Positions 6,823-15,378 are shown, counted from the first letter of the stretch. The stretch: 21,042 nt of DNA from Paenibacillaceae bacterium UBA6304 (GCA_002439285.1 DJTQ01000096.1:1-21042); one strand, 5' to 3'. The notes: generated by a model from the sequence alone, not told the origin. Numbers and translations: made by a program.

Positions 6823-6844
6823 TATATGAGCATATGCTCATATA
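6823..6844. promoter_or_regulatory. Palindromic operator for the ArsR-type repressor
   Basis: A perfect 22-bp palindrome whose half is TATATGAGCAT. It fits the imperfect 12-2-12 repeat (ATATGAnCA..TGnTCATAT) bound by SmtB/CzrA-type repressors. It lies directly downstream of the -10 region and 21 bp before the arsR-type start codon, where a bound repressor would block polymerase. Confidence 0.85.
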
Positions 6845-6845
6845 T

Positions 6846-6874
6846 AGATTATCGCTTGCGGTATATATTGTCAA
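6846..6874 (-). promoter_or_regulatory. Promoter of the czrA-czcD operon
   Basis: On the minus strand a perfect TTGACA (6874-6869) is followed by the -10 candidates GATAAT (15-bp spacing) or TAATCT (17-bp spacing) at 6853-6846. The non-ideal -10 spacing next to the operator suggests that the basal level is set by the repressor. Confidence 0.65.
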
Positions 6875-6885
6875 TCGTATAAATA

Positions 6886-6935
6886 AAAATCTCCTTTACT
6901 GGTTACATAAAGCCCTAACCAATAAAGGAGATTTT
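6886..6935 (-). terminator. Long-stem terminator downstream of spo0A
   Basis: Two 20-bp arms (6886-6905 and 6916-6935) pair with one mismatch around a 10-base loop. On the minus strand the stem ends in GATTTTTATTTAT, giving a T-rich tail. It lies about 105 bp after the spo0A stop and 12 bp before the -35 box of the metal operon, so it would insulate that operon from spo0A read-through. The stretch 6936-7040 between stem and spo0A shows nothing else I can name. Confidence 0.75.
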
Positions 6936-7040
6936 AGCTAATAGTACGCCATATGAAGAGATGTCTATAAGCAAAGTCGCTCTGGTTGTCAGCATAATTT
7001 AAGCCCGTTATTCCTTATCCCTTTCGAGGTTCGGATCCTT

Positions 7041-7841
7041 TCACGACACCTTATGCTCAATCCGCAGCTTATCAGCTACCATCGCGATAAATTCGCTGTT
7101 GGTCGGTTTGGATTTACTGATATTGATTGTATATCCGAAAAGATGGCTGATGGAGTCGATATTTCCGCGAGTCCATGCGACCTCAATCGCGTGGCGAATC
7201 GCACGTTCGACGCGGGAAGGGGTTGTTTTGAATTTTTCGGCAATCGCAGGATACAAAGTTTTTGTAATCGCACCCAAAATTTCGATATTATTGTACACCA
7301 TTGTAATGGCTTCGCGTAAATATTGATACCCTTTAATATGAGCAGGAACACCAATTTCATGGATAATTGACGTAATGTTTGCGTCGAGATTTTTTCCTTT
7401 TCCCAATGGGACAACATTGGATTTAACAAATGAAGAGGATGTGGTTCCAACCGATGTTTGTACTCCGACAAGTTGACGAATCCGGTTAGCCAGGACCTCC
7501 ATGTCAAACGGCTTAAGGATGTAATAAGAAGCTCCAAGCTGGACGGCACGTTGTGTGATATTCTCCTGACCGAATGCGGTCAACATAATGATTTTAGGCT
7601 GCGGATTCAGATTGAGGTCGCGCAAACGCTCCAAGACGCCGAGTCCATCCAAATGCGGCATGATGATGTCCAGAATCAACACATCCGGAACTTTTGAAGC
7701 ATTGCCGATCATCTCCAGCACTTCTTCACCATTGTAAGCAATCCCTGAGACGACCATATCGTCCTGCCCCGAAATATATTCCGCGAGCAAATTTGTGAAT
7801 TCCCGATTATCATCCGCCAACAACACTTCAATTTTCTGCAC
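7041..7841 (-). CDS. spo0A: Sporulation master response regulator Spo0A
   Basis: Transcription factor at the end of the sporulation phosphorelay. When phosphorylated it binds 0A boxes to repress abrB-type genes and activate early sporulation genes. The 266-residue protein has a receiver domain with acidic pocket D10/D11, phosphoacceptor D58 in [13 protein letters not shown]88 and K110 (YYILKPFD), a Gly/Ser-rich linker, and the Spo0A-specific C-terminal domain ([51 protein letters not shown]). It is essentially colinear with Bacillus subtilis Spo0A as I remember it. The start is GTG (7841) after AAGGAGG. It lies directly downstream of spoIVB, as in other Bacillales. Its upstream gap holds a sigma-H-type promoter and three 0A boxes, which suggests autoregulation. 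Confidence 0.98.
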   Translation of the reverse strand: MQKIEVLLADDNREFTNLLAEYISGQDDMVVSGIAYNGEEVLEMIGNASKVPDVLILDIIMPHLDGLGVLERLRDLNLNPQPKIIMLTAFGQENITQRAVQLGASYYILKPFDMEVLANRIRQLVGVQTSVGTTSSSFVKSNVVPLGKGKNLDANITSIIHEIGVPAHIKGYQYLREAITMVYNNIEILGAITKTLYPAIAEKFKTTPSRVERAIRHAIEVAWTRGNIDSISHLFGYTINISKSKPTNSEFIAMVADKLRIEHKVS

Positions 7842-7903
7842 TGACTTGTGTCCTCCTTAAGTAAAATGATTAAGTATTTTTAATTTCTCTTCTTCCAGAA
7901 TAA

Positions 7904-7932
7904 GGATTCGACACGCAAAAGTAAATTCCTTC
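7904..7932 (-). promoter_or_regulatory. Sigma-H-type promoter of spo0A
   Basis: On the minus strand GAAGGAATT (7932-7924) matches the sigma-H -35 (RnAGGAwww). GTCGAATCC (7912-7904) contains the -10 core GAAT, with an 11-bp spacer. This resembles the sporulation-phase promoter Ps of Bacillus spo0A. The -10 overlaps one 0A box. An AT-rich stretch farther upstream (about 7950-8010) could hold a vegetative promoter, for example TTGTGT-17-TATATC, but this is weak. Confidence 0.65.
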
Positions 7933-8025
7933 TGTCGAAAATTATTTTTCTTTATTTTTTTATTTTGTTGATATATAATAATACATTTATTTACACAAAT
8001 TTTTATATTTCATTTTTTTTCGACA
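7907..8025. promoter_or_regulatory. spo0A: Three 0A boxes upstream of spo0A
   Basis: The core TGTCGAA, the recognised Spo0A~P site, occurs three times within 119 bp: on the minus strand at 7913-7907, on the plus strand at 7933-7939, and on the minus strand at 8025-8019 (there as TTGTCGAA). Two flank or overlap the sigma-H-type promoter. This arrangement is known for autoregulated spo0A promoters. All three match the 7-base core exactly. Confidence 0.75.
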
Positions 8026-8125
8026 AAACCTTGCTAATCATCCTCCGGTTTTTTAGTAACGCATTCACATTGAAGTTTAGGGCAGTACGTAAGTGTTCTG
8101 TTCTTAACTACTGTATGTATAAGTA

Positions 8126-8160
8126 AAAATCTTAAGGCGATTAACCCGCCTTAAGATTTT
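8126..8160 (-). terminator. Intrinsic terminator overlapping the end of spoIVB
   Basis: The perfect 14-bp arms AAAATCTTAAGGCG (8126-8139) and its complement (8147-8160) surround a 7-base loop, and the minus strand continues into a T5 run. The spoIVB stop codon (8143-8141) lies in the loop, so one arm is coding sequence. The rest of the 299-bp gap up to spo0A contains its promoter and 0A boxes. Confidence 0.85.
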
Positions 8161-9475
8161 GGGAAGTTCCTTTATTACTGCCTTGCAGGATACCGGCATC
8201 CTGTAGCATCCATTCGATAAAACAGCCGTAGCCGGAACGCGGATCATTGACGAACACATGGGTTACTGCACCGATCAGCTTACCATTCTGAATAATTGGA
8301 CTACCGCTCATCCCCTGAACAATTCCGCCGGTCTTATCGATGAGCCGTGGATCGGTAATTCTCAATACGATTCCCTTCGTTTCCGGTGCGCTCTGCTTAG
8401 AGACATGAACAATTTCAACCTTGAATCTCTCCACCTTCTGCCCCTCGACGACCGTCAAAATTTCCGCCGGACCTTCCTTGACCTCTTCCGAGAAAGCAAC
8501 CGGGATTGGCGCTTGATATACGCTGTGATCCGGGTTGTTACCCATCTTGCCGAATATCCCGAAATGCGTGTTTCGTTCAATATTCCCGAGCGTTTTTCCT
8601 TCTTTGATAAAATGGGCGCGCTTCTCACCGGGTTCGCCGCTCTCACTCTTGGAAATGGAGGTAACGCTCGACTGTAGGATTTCACCGCTGCCAACAACGA
8701 TTGGCGTTTGCGTATTCATGTCCGTAATCACATGTCCCAAAGCTCCATATACTCCCTGATCAGGGGCATAAAAAGTAAGGGTACCCACACCAGCCGCCGA
8801 ATCCCGGATATACAGACCCATTCTCCAAGCGCGATCCTGTCCGTCAAAAGCGGGAGTTAATGAAGTTGTGAATGTCTTCTCACCCCGCTTATAGGTGACC
8901 TTCAAAGGCTTATTTGCTTTTCCCGCTTTGCCGGCGATCTCGGCGACATCTTTCACATTCTTCAGCTCGACGCCATCAATGTGCGTAATTAAATCGCCAA
9001 CCAGCAATCCGGCAGCTTCGCCCGGAGACGCCCTCCGGTTGTTGTCATTCACTTGATGATGACCGACAACCAAAATACCGGCTGACTTCACCTTGACACC
9101 GATGGTCTGACCGCCGGGGATCACTTTCAAATCAGGGATTACATTCACCTTTACCGTTTTTAGGGGGATTTGACCGAATAATTTCATGCGAAGTTTGGCC
9201 TCTCCGCTGTGTACAGAAGATAAGTTAAGCGGTGTTCCGAGGGATACCGTCATGGTCGGCACCGCTTGACCGTTCAGCATGACCACGTCAGGCCGATCTA
9301 CACTGACACTCGCCTGGACCGGCAATGCCAGATGAATCTGCCTGTCCTGTCCTTGAAACAAACGTAGTTCGTCCGGCAGTTGAGGCAAGCGGCCTTCAGC
9401 CGCGGAGGTACCAAGAAAACAAAAGAAGAAGGCAAATAAAAGGCCAAGCAGTCTTTTCCTGAGGTTCGGGTTCAA
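8141..9475 (-). CDS. spoIVB: SpoIV B peptidase (forespore-to-mother-cell signalling protease)
   Basis: Serine protease (family S55) secreted from the forespore into the intermembrane space, where it cleaves SpoIVFA and so triggers sigma-K activation in the mother cell. The 444-residue protein has a basic N-terminus and hydrophobic signal/anchor segment (residues 6-26: LRKRLLGLLFAFFFCFLG), a PDZ domain at about 130-210 (SPGEAAGLLVGDLITHIDG), and the SpoIVB catalytic domain with H248 (YGALGHVITD) and the nucleophile near S390 in VQGMSGSPIIQNGKLIGAVTHV. The start is a TTG at 9475 after AAGGGAG; an in-frame stop lies just upstream, so no longer form is possible. I did not find a convincing sigma-F/G promoter in the 120-bp gap before it. 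It lies between recN and spo0A as usual. Confidence 0.96.
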   Translation of the reverse strand: MNPNLRKRLLGLLFAFFFCFLGTSAAEGRLPQLPDELRLFQGQDRQIHLALPVQASVSVDRPDVVMLNGQAVPTMTVSLGTPLNLSSVHSGEAKLRMKLFGQIPLKTVKVNVIPDLKVIPGGQTIGVKVKSAGILVVGHHQVNDNNRRASPGEAAGLLVGDLITHIDGVELKNVKDVAEIAGKAGKANKPLKVTYKRGEKTFTTSLTPAFDGQDRAWRMGLYIRDSAAGVGTLTFYAPDQGVYGALGHVITDMNTQTPIVVGSGEILQSSVTSISKSESGEPGEKRAHFIKEGKTLGNIERNTHFGIFGKMGNNPDHSVYQAPIPVAFSEEVKEGPAEILTVVEGQKVERFKVEIVHVSKQSAPETKGIVLRITDPRLIDKTGGIVQGMSGSPIIQNGKLIGAVTHVFVNDPRSGYGCFIEWMLQDAGILQGSNKGTSQNLKAG

Positions 9476-9595
9476 CGGCTTTCACGCTCCCTTAGCTTCT
9501 TTCGCTTGACGAAAAGGTGGTCGCCAATTGCGTACCTATAAGATACCCCGGGTCAGGTCTTTTATTACTGTCAATCATTGTCCCTGCACGCAATC

Positions 9596-11323
9596 CTAAT
9601 GAAAACCGATCTTCTGCGCTTTGGCCAAATTCAACATTTCCTGGGCATGATGCTTCGTTTTCTCGGTGATCTCCACGCCCCCGAGCATGCGGGCCAACTC
9701 CATCACCCGCTCTTCTTCCGAGAGCTGTTCGACATGCGTCATCGTCCGTTCGTCCTCGACCACTTTTTCGATCAAATACTGTTCGTCGGCCATGCAAGCC
9801 ACCTGCGGTAAATGCGTGATGGAGAACACCTGGCATGTTTGCGACAGACGATACAGCTTCTCAGCGATTGACTGGGCAGCACGCCCGCTGACCCCGGTAT
9901 CCACCTCGTCAAATATAAGTACGGGCACCTCATCATGTCTTGCAAAAATGCTCTTGAGCGCCAACATAATCCGCGACAACTCTCCTCCGGAAGCTATTTT
10001 GCTTAATGGCCGGAGCGGTTCACCAGGGTTTGGGGAAATCAGAAACTCCGCATTATCGATTCCCTGTTTGCCGGGACGTAATTTATGTCCATTCCACTCG
10101 ATTCCGTGAGAATCTTCATTCCATGAGAGCTTCACTTGGAGGGAAGTTCTGCCCATTTGCAGATCTTTTAATTCGGTTTCGATCTGAGCGGCTAATTCCT
10201 TGGCTTTCCTGTCGCGGACCTGGCTTAACTTCGCTGCCTTGTCCATCAACTCTGCAAGCAACTTTTCCCGGCGTAGCTGAAGTTGTTCCAATAACTCATC
10301 CTTATTTTCAAGCGTGTCCGTTTCGATTCGGATCTTATCATAATATTCCAAAATCCCTTCCACACTATCTCCGTATTTACGGCGCAAGGTGTAGATCAGA
10401 TCAAGCCGGTCCTCGACTTCTTCCAGTCTTTCGGGATTAAATTCAATCCCCTCGCGGTAAGAACGTAAGCTAAACGAAGCATCCTCCAACTGATAATAAG
10501 CGGATTGAAGCTGTTCAAGAAGGGGGGTAACCTGTTTGCTGTCATATGACGCAACTTCGCTCAACCTGGTGATTGCCTTGGCCACCGCCTCTAGGCCCTG
10601 AGCGCCGTACAGCATGTCATAAGCCTGAGAGATGGAATCCATCATTTTCTCGCTATGGGATAGTCTTACCTTTTCTTCCGAAAGCAATTCATCTTCACCC
10701 AGTTTTAAACCCGCCGCAGAAATTTCCTCCAGTTGAAACCGGTACAAGTCGAGCATCTGCAAAGCTTGCTGGCTCGTATTTCGGAGCTCGTTCCACTCCT
10801 TATTCACTTTTACAAACCCTGCGTAAGCTTCCTGGTAATCCGCTTTAACGTGGCCAATCTCGTCTGCACCATAGGCGTCAAGCAGCTCCAGATGGCGTTC
10901 GGGACGAAGTAGAGTCTGATGTTCATGCTGTCCATGCAAATTAATCAGGCTTTCTCCAATTTGACGGAGCATCGTTAAATTCACGAGCTGCCCATTGATT
11001 CTTGCCGTACTTTTCCCTTGGGCACTGATTTCACGTCGAATAATCAGTGACTCGGCTGGATCGCCCCCGATTCCGAACTCTTCCAAGGCCGCCCAAACGG
11101 AGTGACCTTCGGGCAAGTCGAAAGCAGCCTCCATTTCAGCCTTGTCGCATCCGTAACGGATCAAATCCGCAGAACCGCGACCCCCGGCTATAAGGCCCAG
11201 GGCATCGATGATGATCGATTTGCCAGCACCAGTCTCCCCGGTCAGCACATGAAAACCACGGTGGAATGTAATATCCACTGCTTCAACCACAGCCAAATTA
11301 CGAATGCTTAAATGGACCAGCAC
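9596..11323 (-). CDS. recN: DNA repair protein RecN
   Basis: SMC-like ATPase recruited early to double-strand breaks and needed for their recombinational repair. The 575 residues match the family length. Walker A is GETGAGKS (residues 29-36), preceded by the typical start LVHLSIRNLAVVEAVDITF. A long central coiled-coil region (about 150-380) follows, with the LNLHGQHEHQ segment before it. The C-terminal ATPase half has the signature IASGGELSRIMLALKS and the Walker B/D-loop LIFDEVDTGVSG. The start is GTG at 11323 after AAGGGAG, giving the same N-terminal boundary as in Bacillus. It follows argR with a 46-bp gap and no terminator, so it is probably cotranscribed with it. Confidence 0.97.
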   Translation of the reverse strand: MLVHLSIRNLAVVEAVDITFHRGFHVLTGETGAGKSIIIDALGLIAGGRGSADLIRYGCDKAEMEAAFDLPEGHSVWAALEEFGIGGDPAESLIIRREISAQGKSTARINGQLVNLTMLRQIGESLINLHGQHEHQTLLRPERHLELLDAYGADEIGHVKADYQEAYAGFVKVNKEWNELRNTSQQALQMLDLYRFQLEEISAAGLKLGEDELLSEEKVRLSHSEKMMDSISQAYDMLYGAQGLEAVAKAITRLSEVASYDSKQVTPLLEQLQSAYYQLEDASFSLRSYREGIEFNPERLEEVEDRLDLIYTLRRKYGDSVEGILEYYDKIRIETDTLENKDELLEQLQLRREKLLAELMDKAAKLSQVRDRKAKELAAQIETELKDLQMGRTSLQVKLSWNEDSHGIEWNGHKLRPGKQGIDNAEFLISPNPGEPLRPLSKIASGGELSRIMLALKSIFARHDEVPVLIFDEVDTGVSGRAAQSIAEKLYRLSQTCQVFSITHLPQVACMADEQYLIEKVVEDERTMTHVEQLSEEERVMELARMLGGVEITEKTKHHAQEMLNLAKAQKIGFH

Positions 11324-11369
11324 GCAACGGCAACTCCCTTCGAAGTCAAAAATATGGAAGGTAACTCTT

Positions 11370-11819
11370 TTATGAAATGAATCCCATGATCTGTTTGATT
11401 ACGAACTGACTGTATTCCTCGTCCCGGCAGATCATCAGAATGGTGTCATCCCCGCAAATCGTACCAAGCAAATCCGGCCACTCCATATTGTCAAGCAAGA
11501 CGGCGACCGAGTTGGCTGTTCCGGGAAGGCATTTCACGACGACAAGATTACCGGTATGATCAATATGTACGAAGCTGTCGACCAAGGCGCGCTGAAGCTT
11601 CTGAACAGGATTGTACCGTTGTGCTGTCGGCATGGAGTATTTGTATCTGCCGTCATCGGTAGGAACCTTAATCAACATAAGCTCCTTAATATCCCTTGAA
11701 ACCGTGGCTTGCGTGACTTGAAACCCCGCATTCCTCAGCGCTTCGACCAGCTCATCTTGAGTTTCTATTTCCTTGTTTGCTATAATTTCACGTATTTTAA
11801 TATGTCTTTGACCCTTCAT
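11370..11819 (-). CDS. argR: Arginine repressor ArgR/AhrC
   Basis: Hexameric arginine-dependent regulator that represses arginine biosynthesis and activates catabolism. At 149 residues it has an N-terminal winged helix ([22 protein letters not shown]; recognition segment [14 protein letters not shown]) and a C-terminal oligomerisation/arginine-binding domain ([34 protein letters not shown] with the Asp pair that holds arginine). It follows Bacillus AhrC closely. I chose the ATG at 11819 (MKGQRHIK) because GGAGG precedes it by 5 bp and family members start here; a longer reading from 11831 has no site. The ATG overlaps the stop of the upstream unknown gene (ATGA), which indicates translational coupling. 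Confidence 0.96.
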   Translation of the reverse strand: MKGQRHIKIREIIANKEIETQDELVEALRNAGFQVTQATVSRDIKELMLIKVPTDDGRYKYSMPTAQRYNPVQKLQRALVDSFVHIDHTGNLVVVKCLPGTANSVAVLLDNMEWPDLLGTICGDDTILMICRDEEYSQFVIKQIMGFIS

Positions 11820-12316
11820 AACGTCCTCCATGGCCCTTCATGGGCTGATTCATCTTCATCTTCATCCGTCGTTAAGGCAATTTCTTTGAGGGTTCCCTGT
11901 TCACTGTCCACATACAACAATCCTGCACACTCGGGGTACAGCAACAGATAAGGCAATAGATCTCTCCTGAGCCCGCTGCCTGTCCAATCGATGGGCAGTC
12001 GTTCCCGCGCTGTTCTTACCAGATAGAATTCCCCATCTTTGACCGCGATATAGTCAATAAACAACCGGCTGTGGAGAATCTGACCATCCACTTTAAAAAC
12101 AAGCGGCACCTTCAACTTGTCGCTGACCACCTCGTAACCGGATGTCTCCAGCAACTCGACTGCCGGATGCTCCACAATCTCCTCATTCATCCGGAATCCG
12201 ATCCCGGATTTCAAAGTAAACGGCTTGCGCACCCAGGAGCGAAAACCACGGTAGCCGAGATACAACGCAATCCCAGCAATAATAACCATCAGCAGGCCGT
12301 CGGAATATCCCCCCAT
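11816..12316 (-). CDS. Membrane-anchored protein of unknown function in the argR operon
   Basis: A 166-residue protein that I cannot assign. One N-terminal membrane segment (residues 7-22, [16 protein letters not shown]) is followed by a basic stretch ([11 protein letters not shown]) and a soluble domain, then an acidic tail ([10 protein letters not shown]). The domain pattern [13 protein letters not shown] ... [22 protein letters not shown] resembles the core of PD-(D/E)xK nuclease folds (GyevL, then D, then the E-x-K strand). However, the expected E-x-K is replaced by R-T-A, so it would be inactive or the likeness is chance. The ATG follows GAGGTGAT, and the stop overlaps the argR start. 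A good promoter lies upstream. The acidic end and N-terminal anchor place the soluble part probably in the cytoplasm. Confidence 0.75.
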   Translation of the reverse strand: MGGYSDGLLMVIIAGIALYLGYRGFRSWVRKPFTLKSGIGFRMNEEIVEHPAVELLETSGYEVVSDKLKVPLVFKVDGQILHSRLFIDYIAVKDGEFYLVRTARERLPIDWTGSGLRRDLLPYLLLYPECAGLLYVDSEQGTLKEIALTTDEDEDESAHEGPWRTL

Positions 12317-12419
12317 AACACAATCACCTCAAAAGACTTATTCGACGCAAGATTCCTCGGCTCCTGTCAATCAGGAAACAATTAGGGGTCACTTTAAAGT
12401 CATGTTTCGAGATATTTAT

Positions 12420-12448
12420 ATTATAGGGAACGCCTGTTCTGTTTGCAA
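12420..12448 (-). promoter_or_regulatory. Sigma-A promoter of the unknown gene-argR-recN operon
   Basis: On the minus strand TTGCAA (12448-12443), a 17-bp spacer and a perfect TATAAT (12425-12420). It lies just downstream of the tlyA terminator and about 104 bp before the first start codon. The leader contains the 10-bp palindrome ACTTTAAAGT, but I see no convincing arginine box. Confidence 0.65.
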
Positions 12449-12461
12449 TATCCAAAAATCA

Positions 12462-12484
12462 AAAACCCGTCATTTCGACGGGTT
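12462..12484 (-). terminator. Intrinsic terminator overlapping the end of tlyA
   Basis: The 8-bp arms AACCCGTC (12464-12471) and GACGGGTT (12477-12484) are followed on the minus strand by TTTTTGATTTTTGG. The tlyA stop codon (12472-12470) lies in the loop and second arm, so part of the hairpin is coding. Confidence 0.8.
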
Positions 12485-13315
12485 CGCATGAAATGTTTGT
12501 GATGCTTCATCAATTACGCGACGCGCCATTTCGGTTAATTGCTCCGGTCGGGTGTCGCCCGTACCTGGTTCTTCGGTTAGGCCGAAATGCGCCAAAAACT
12601 CGATATTGCCTTCACCGCCGGTAATCGGCGAAAAGGTAAGCCCTTTCAGCGTAAAGCCAAGCTCAATCGCAAATTTGAGTACGGTCTCAAGCACTTCAAG
12701 ATGCACCTTGGAATCCCGCACAACACCGGATTTCCCTACCTTCTCACGTCCCGCCTCAAACTGCGGTTTAATTAAAGCCACGATATCAGCCGGACGGTGC
12801 AGCAATTCCAGCAAGGGAGGCAAAATGATTTTGAGTGAAATGAACGAAACGTCGATGCTGGCGAAATCCGGAGTCGGCCCCTCGAGATCCGCAGGTGTCA
12901 TGTACCGGAAATTGGTCCGCTCCTTCACATTGACACGCTCGTCGTTTCGCAGCGACCAATCCAACTGATTGTAGCCCACATCGATGGCGTACACATAACT
13001 GGCCCCGTTTTGAAGCGCACAGTCCGTAAACCCTCCGGTCGAGGAACCGATATCAAGCATGGTTCTTTCGTTCAAATCGATGCCGAAGGTTTTAAGAGCT
13101 TTTTCCAGCTTTAGCCCGCCCCGACTCACATAGGGATGAACCGCCCCTTTGACGGTAAGCGGAATATCCCTTGGCACCTTGGTCCCGGCCTTCTCAATCC
13201 TCTCCGAGCCGCTGAGAACTAAACCTGCCATAATTGCGGCTTTTGCTTTCTCCCTGCTTTCAAAAAATCCCTGCTCTACAAGCAGGACATCGATACGTTC
13301 TTTGGATACTGACAT
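12470..13315 (-). CDS. tlyA: TlyA-type rRNA 2'-O-methyltransferase (YqxC)
   Basis: S4-domain plus FtsJ-type methyltransferase of the TlyA family, which methylates ribose 2'-OH groups in ribosomal RNA; the exact sites in Firmicutes are less certain than in mycobacteria. Of 281 residues, about 6-66 form the S4 RNA-binding domain (RIDVLLVEQGFFESREKAKAAI). The linker PYVSRGGLKLEKAL is typical of the family. The SAM-binding motif is at 88-96 (DIGSSTGGF), followed by GASYVYAIDVGYNQLDW, the catalytic-lysine region ALIKPQFEAGREKVGKSGVV, and the final SPITGGEGNIEFL. The ATG follows AGGAGAA. It lies downstream of dxs, separated by a two-layer hairpin, and ends in a terminator that overlaps the stop codon. 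Confidence 0.93.
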   Translation of the reverse strand: MSVSKERIDVLLVEQGFFESREKAKAAIMAGLVLSGSERIEKAGTKVPRDIPLTVKGAVHPYVSRGGLKLEKALKTFGIDLNERTMLDIGSSTGGFTDCALQNGASYVYAIDVGYNQLDWSLRNDERVNVKERTNFRYMTPADLEGPTPDFASIDVSFISLKIILPPLLELLHRPADIVALIKPQFEAGREKVGKSGVVRDSKVHLEVLETVLKFAIELGFTLKGLTFSPITGGEGNIEFLAHFGLTEEPGTGDTRPEQLTEMARRVIDEASQTFHANPSK

Positions 13316-13337
13316 GGAATTCTCCTGACTTTTTCCC

Positions 13338-13386
13338 GGTGAAAGGAGAAACTCGCGGACGGAGAGTCCGTCAGCGAGCTTTCACC
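13338..13386 (-). other. Two-layer hairpin between dxs and tlyA
   Basis: The outer arms GGTGAAAG (13338-13345) and CTTTCACC (13379-13386) enclose an inner stem CTCGC/GCGAG plus GACGG/CCGTC (13352-13372, with one mismatch) around the loop AGAGT. It starts 9 bp after the dxs stop and ends just before the tlyA ribosome site. No T-run follows, so it is not a standard terminator; it could stabilise the dxs message or control tlyA. Confidence 0.5.
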
Positions 13387-13394
13387 ATCCTATT

Positions 13395-15305
13395 TTAATA
13401 AGGCTTTACTTTCTTGCCGAATGCCAACTGCTGTTCGGAGCGGAATTGCAGCATTTTGTTTACAACGCTCTCTGCAGTCAAACCGACTTCCTGCAACTGC
13501 TCTTTGATGCTACCGTGCTCAATAAAGCGGTCCGGCACGCCCATCAGACTGATATCGAGACCTGACAGCCCATGTTCCGCATAAAATTCAAGCACCGCGC
13601 TGCCCAGGCTTCCCGCTTGAGACGCTTCTTCCAGTACGATCATTTTGCCGGCACGATGAGCCAGGCTGAGCAACATGCTTTCATCAAGCGGCTTCAGGAA
13701 ACGGGCATTGACGACTGCAGCTTGAATTCCTTCCCGTTTCAGCAATTCCGCAGCTTCCTCGGCGACCTGCACCATCGGGCCTACGGCCAGAATGACAGGC
13801 CCATCCCCGTCGCGAAGCATTTCCCAGCTTCCGATTGGAATCGGAATCAGTTTCTCGTCCAGCGGTACGCCAACGACATTGATCCGAGGATAACGATAAG
13901 CGATTGGCCCATCATTATATTCCAGCGCCGTCTTCATCATATGGCGCAATTCATTCTCATCTTTTGGCATCATGAGTACCATATTTGGAATGTGGCGCAA
14001 AAAGGCGATATCAAATACGCCCTGATGCGTTTCCCCGTCAGCTCCGACAAAACCGGCACGGTCGATGGCAAACATGACATTCGCGTTATGGCGGCAAATA
14101 TCATGGACGATCTGGTCGTACGCCCGCTGCATAAAGGTGGAATACACGGCAAAGACCGGCTTCATCCCTTCCAGCGCCATCGCTGCGCACATCGTGGCCG
14201 CATGTTGCTCGGCGATCCCTACATCGATCATTCGTCCCGGGAACCGCTGTCCAAATTTGACCAATCCTGAACCCCCAGGCATAGCAGGAGTTACCGCAAC
14301 AATCCGATCGTCCTGTTCGGCAAGTTCGATCAGCGTCTCTCCGAACACTTCCGTATACATCGGATTTCCGACGGCTTTTAGGAGTTGGCCCGATTCAATT
14401 TTATAAGGCGAAGTAATTCCATGCCATTTAAAAGAATCTTCCTCGGCTGGCGTATAACCCTTACCCTTCGTGGTCAGCACATGTACGAGCACAGGGCCTT
14501 TGACATTGTTAGCCTGATTAAAGGAGTCGATGAGCCCCGAAAGATCGTGCCCGTCGACCGGTCCTAAATACTTGAATCCGAGCTCTTCAAACAATACCCC
14601 GGATACCATCAAATACTTCAGGCTATCCTTGACTCTCTCCGCCGTTTTAGCCAATTTTCCTCCGATGGCCGGAATCTTCTTCAGCAGTTGTTCCACTTCA
14701 TCTTTGGCACGCAAGTAATTGCGATCGGAACGGATTTTGGTCAGGTAATTGTGCATAGCGCCGACATTGGGAGCGATAGACATTTCGTTATCGTTCAAGA
14801 TCACCATGAGATCTTTTTTCTCGTGTCCGATATGGTTCAGCGCCTCGAAGGCCATCCCTCCGGTAAGAGCGCCGTCACCGATCACGGCTACCACCTTGTG
14901 ATGTTCTCCCTTAAGGTCGCGGGCCAAAGCCATCCCCATTGCCGCAGACAAAGAGGTGCTACTGTGACCGGCTTCCCAGACATCATGTTCGCTCTCGCAA
15001 CGTTTCACGAAACCGCACAAGCCGTTTTGTTTCCGGAGCGTATCAAAACGGTCCATGCGCCCGGTTAAAATTTTATGGACATAAGCCTGATGGCCGACGT
15101 CAAAAATAAACTTATCCTGCGGGCTGTTGTAGCAATAATGCAACGCGATGGTCAGTTCAACTACCCCTAGATTGGGGGCTAAATGACCGCCCGTAACGGA
15201 GAGCTTCTCAATTAAAAATTGGCGAATTTCGGCCGCCAGCGGAGTCAGCTCCTCAATCGAACATGACTTTAAATCGCCGGGCCCTTTAATTTGCGAAAGC
15301 AGCAC
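13395..15305 (-). CDS. dxs: 1-deoxy-D-xylulose-5-phosphate synthase
   Basis: First enzyme of the methylerythritol phosphate route to isoprenoids: condenses pyruvate with glyceraldehyde 3-phosphate using thiamine diphosphate. From the GTG at 15305 the product is 636 residues, the normal length. It carries [33 protein letters not shown], the diphosphate motif [18 protein letters not shown]...[14 protein letters not shown], the pyrimidine domain [20 protein letters not shown] and [19 protein letters not shown], and a C-terminal transketolase domain. I prefer this GTG (preceded by AGGAAAG and GGGG, giving [13 protein letters not shown]) to a TTG at 15359, which lacks a ribosome site and lies about 20 bp from the -10 box. 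It has its own promoter despite following ispA closely. Confidence 0.95.
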   Translation of the reverse strand: MLLSQIKGPGDLKSCSIEELTPLAAEIRQFLIEKLSVTGGHLAPNLGVVELTIALHYCYNSPQDKFIFDVGHQAYVHKILTGRMDRFDTLRKQNGLCGFVKRCESEHDVWEAGHSSTSLSAAMGMALARDLKGEHHKVVAVIGDGALTGGMAFEALNHIGHEKKDLMVILNDNEMSIAPNVGAMHNYLTKIRSDRNYLRAKDEVEQLLKKIPAIGGKLAKTAERVKDSLKYLMVSGVLFEELGFKYLGPVDGHDLSGLIDSFNQANNVKGPVLVHVLTTKGKGYTPAEEDSFKWHGITSPYKIESGQLLKAVGNPMYTEVFGETLIELAEQDDRIVAVTPAMPGGSGLVKFGQRFPGRMIDVGIAEQHAATMCAAMALEGMKPVFAVYSTFMQRAYDQIVHDICRHNANVMFAIDRAGFVGADGETHQGVFDIAFLRHIPNMVLMMPKDENELRHMMKTALEYNDGPIAYRYPRINVVGVPLDEKLIPIPIGSWEMLRDGDGPVILAVGPMVQVAEEAAELLKREGIQAAVVNARFLKPLDESMLLSLAHRAGKMIVLEEASQAGSLGSAVLEFYAEHGLSGLDISLMGVPDRFIEHGSIKEQLQEVGLTAESVVNKMLQFRSEQQLAFGKKVKPY

Positions 15306-15378
15306 CCGAATTCCCCGCTTTCCTAAATGGATTTCTGTCAGTGTTAATGAAAACATCAACTTGTTGATAATGTCCTTT

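Noticed and set aside
8070..8125. A possible fourth copy of the dispersed repeat in the spoIVB-spo0A gap (TTTAGGGCAGTACGTAAGTG on the plus strand), with a Cys-rich frame ending before the third 0A box
   Set aside because: The likeness is limited to about 35 bp with gaps, the other end is not recognisable, and the open frame has no start codon or ribosome site. It was not strong enough to list as a repeat or gene.
9476..9595. Search for a sigma-F or sigma-G promoter for spoIVB in the recN-spoIVB gap
   Set aside because: A TTGACA and a GGTATC are present but no -10 at the right spacing fits either forespore or sigma-A consensus, so no promoter was listed.
12317..12419. ACTTTAAAGT palindrome in the leader before the argR operon as an arginine box
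   Set aside because: It does not match the known ArgR/AhrC half-site pattern beyond AT richness.
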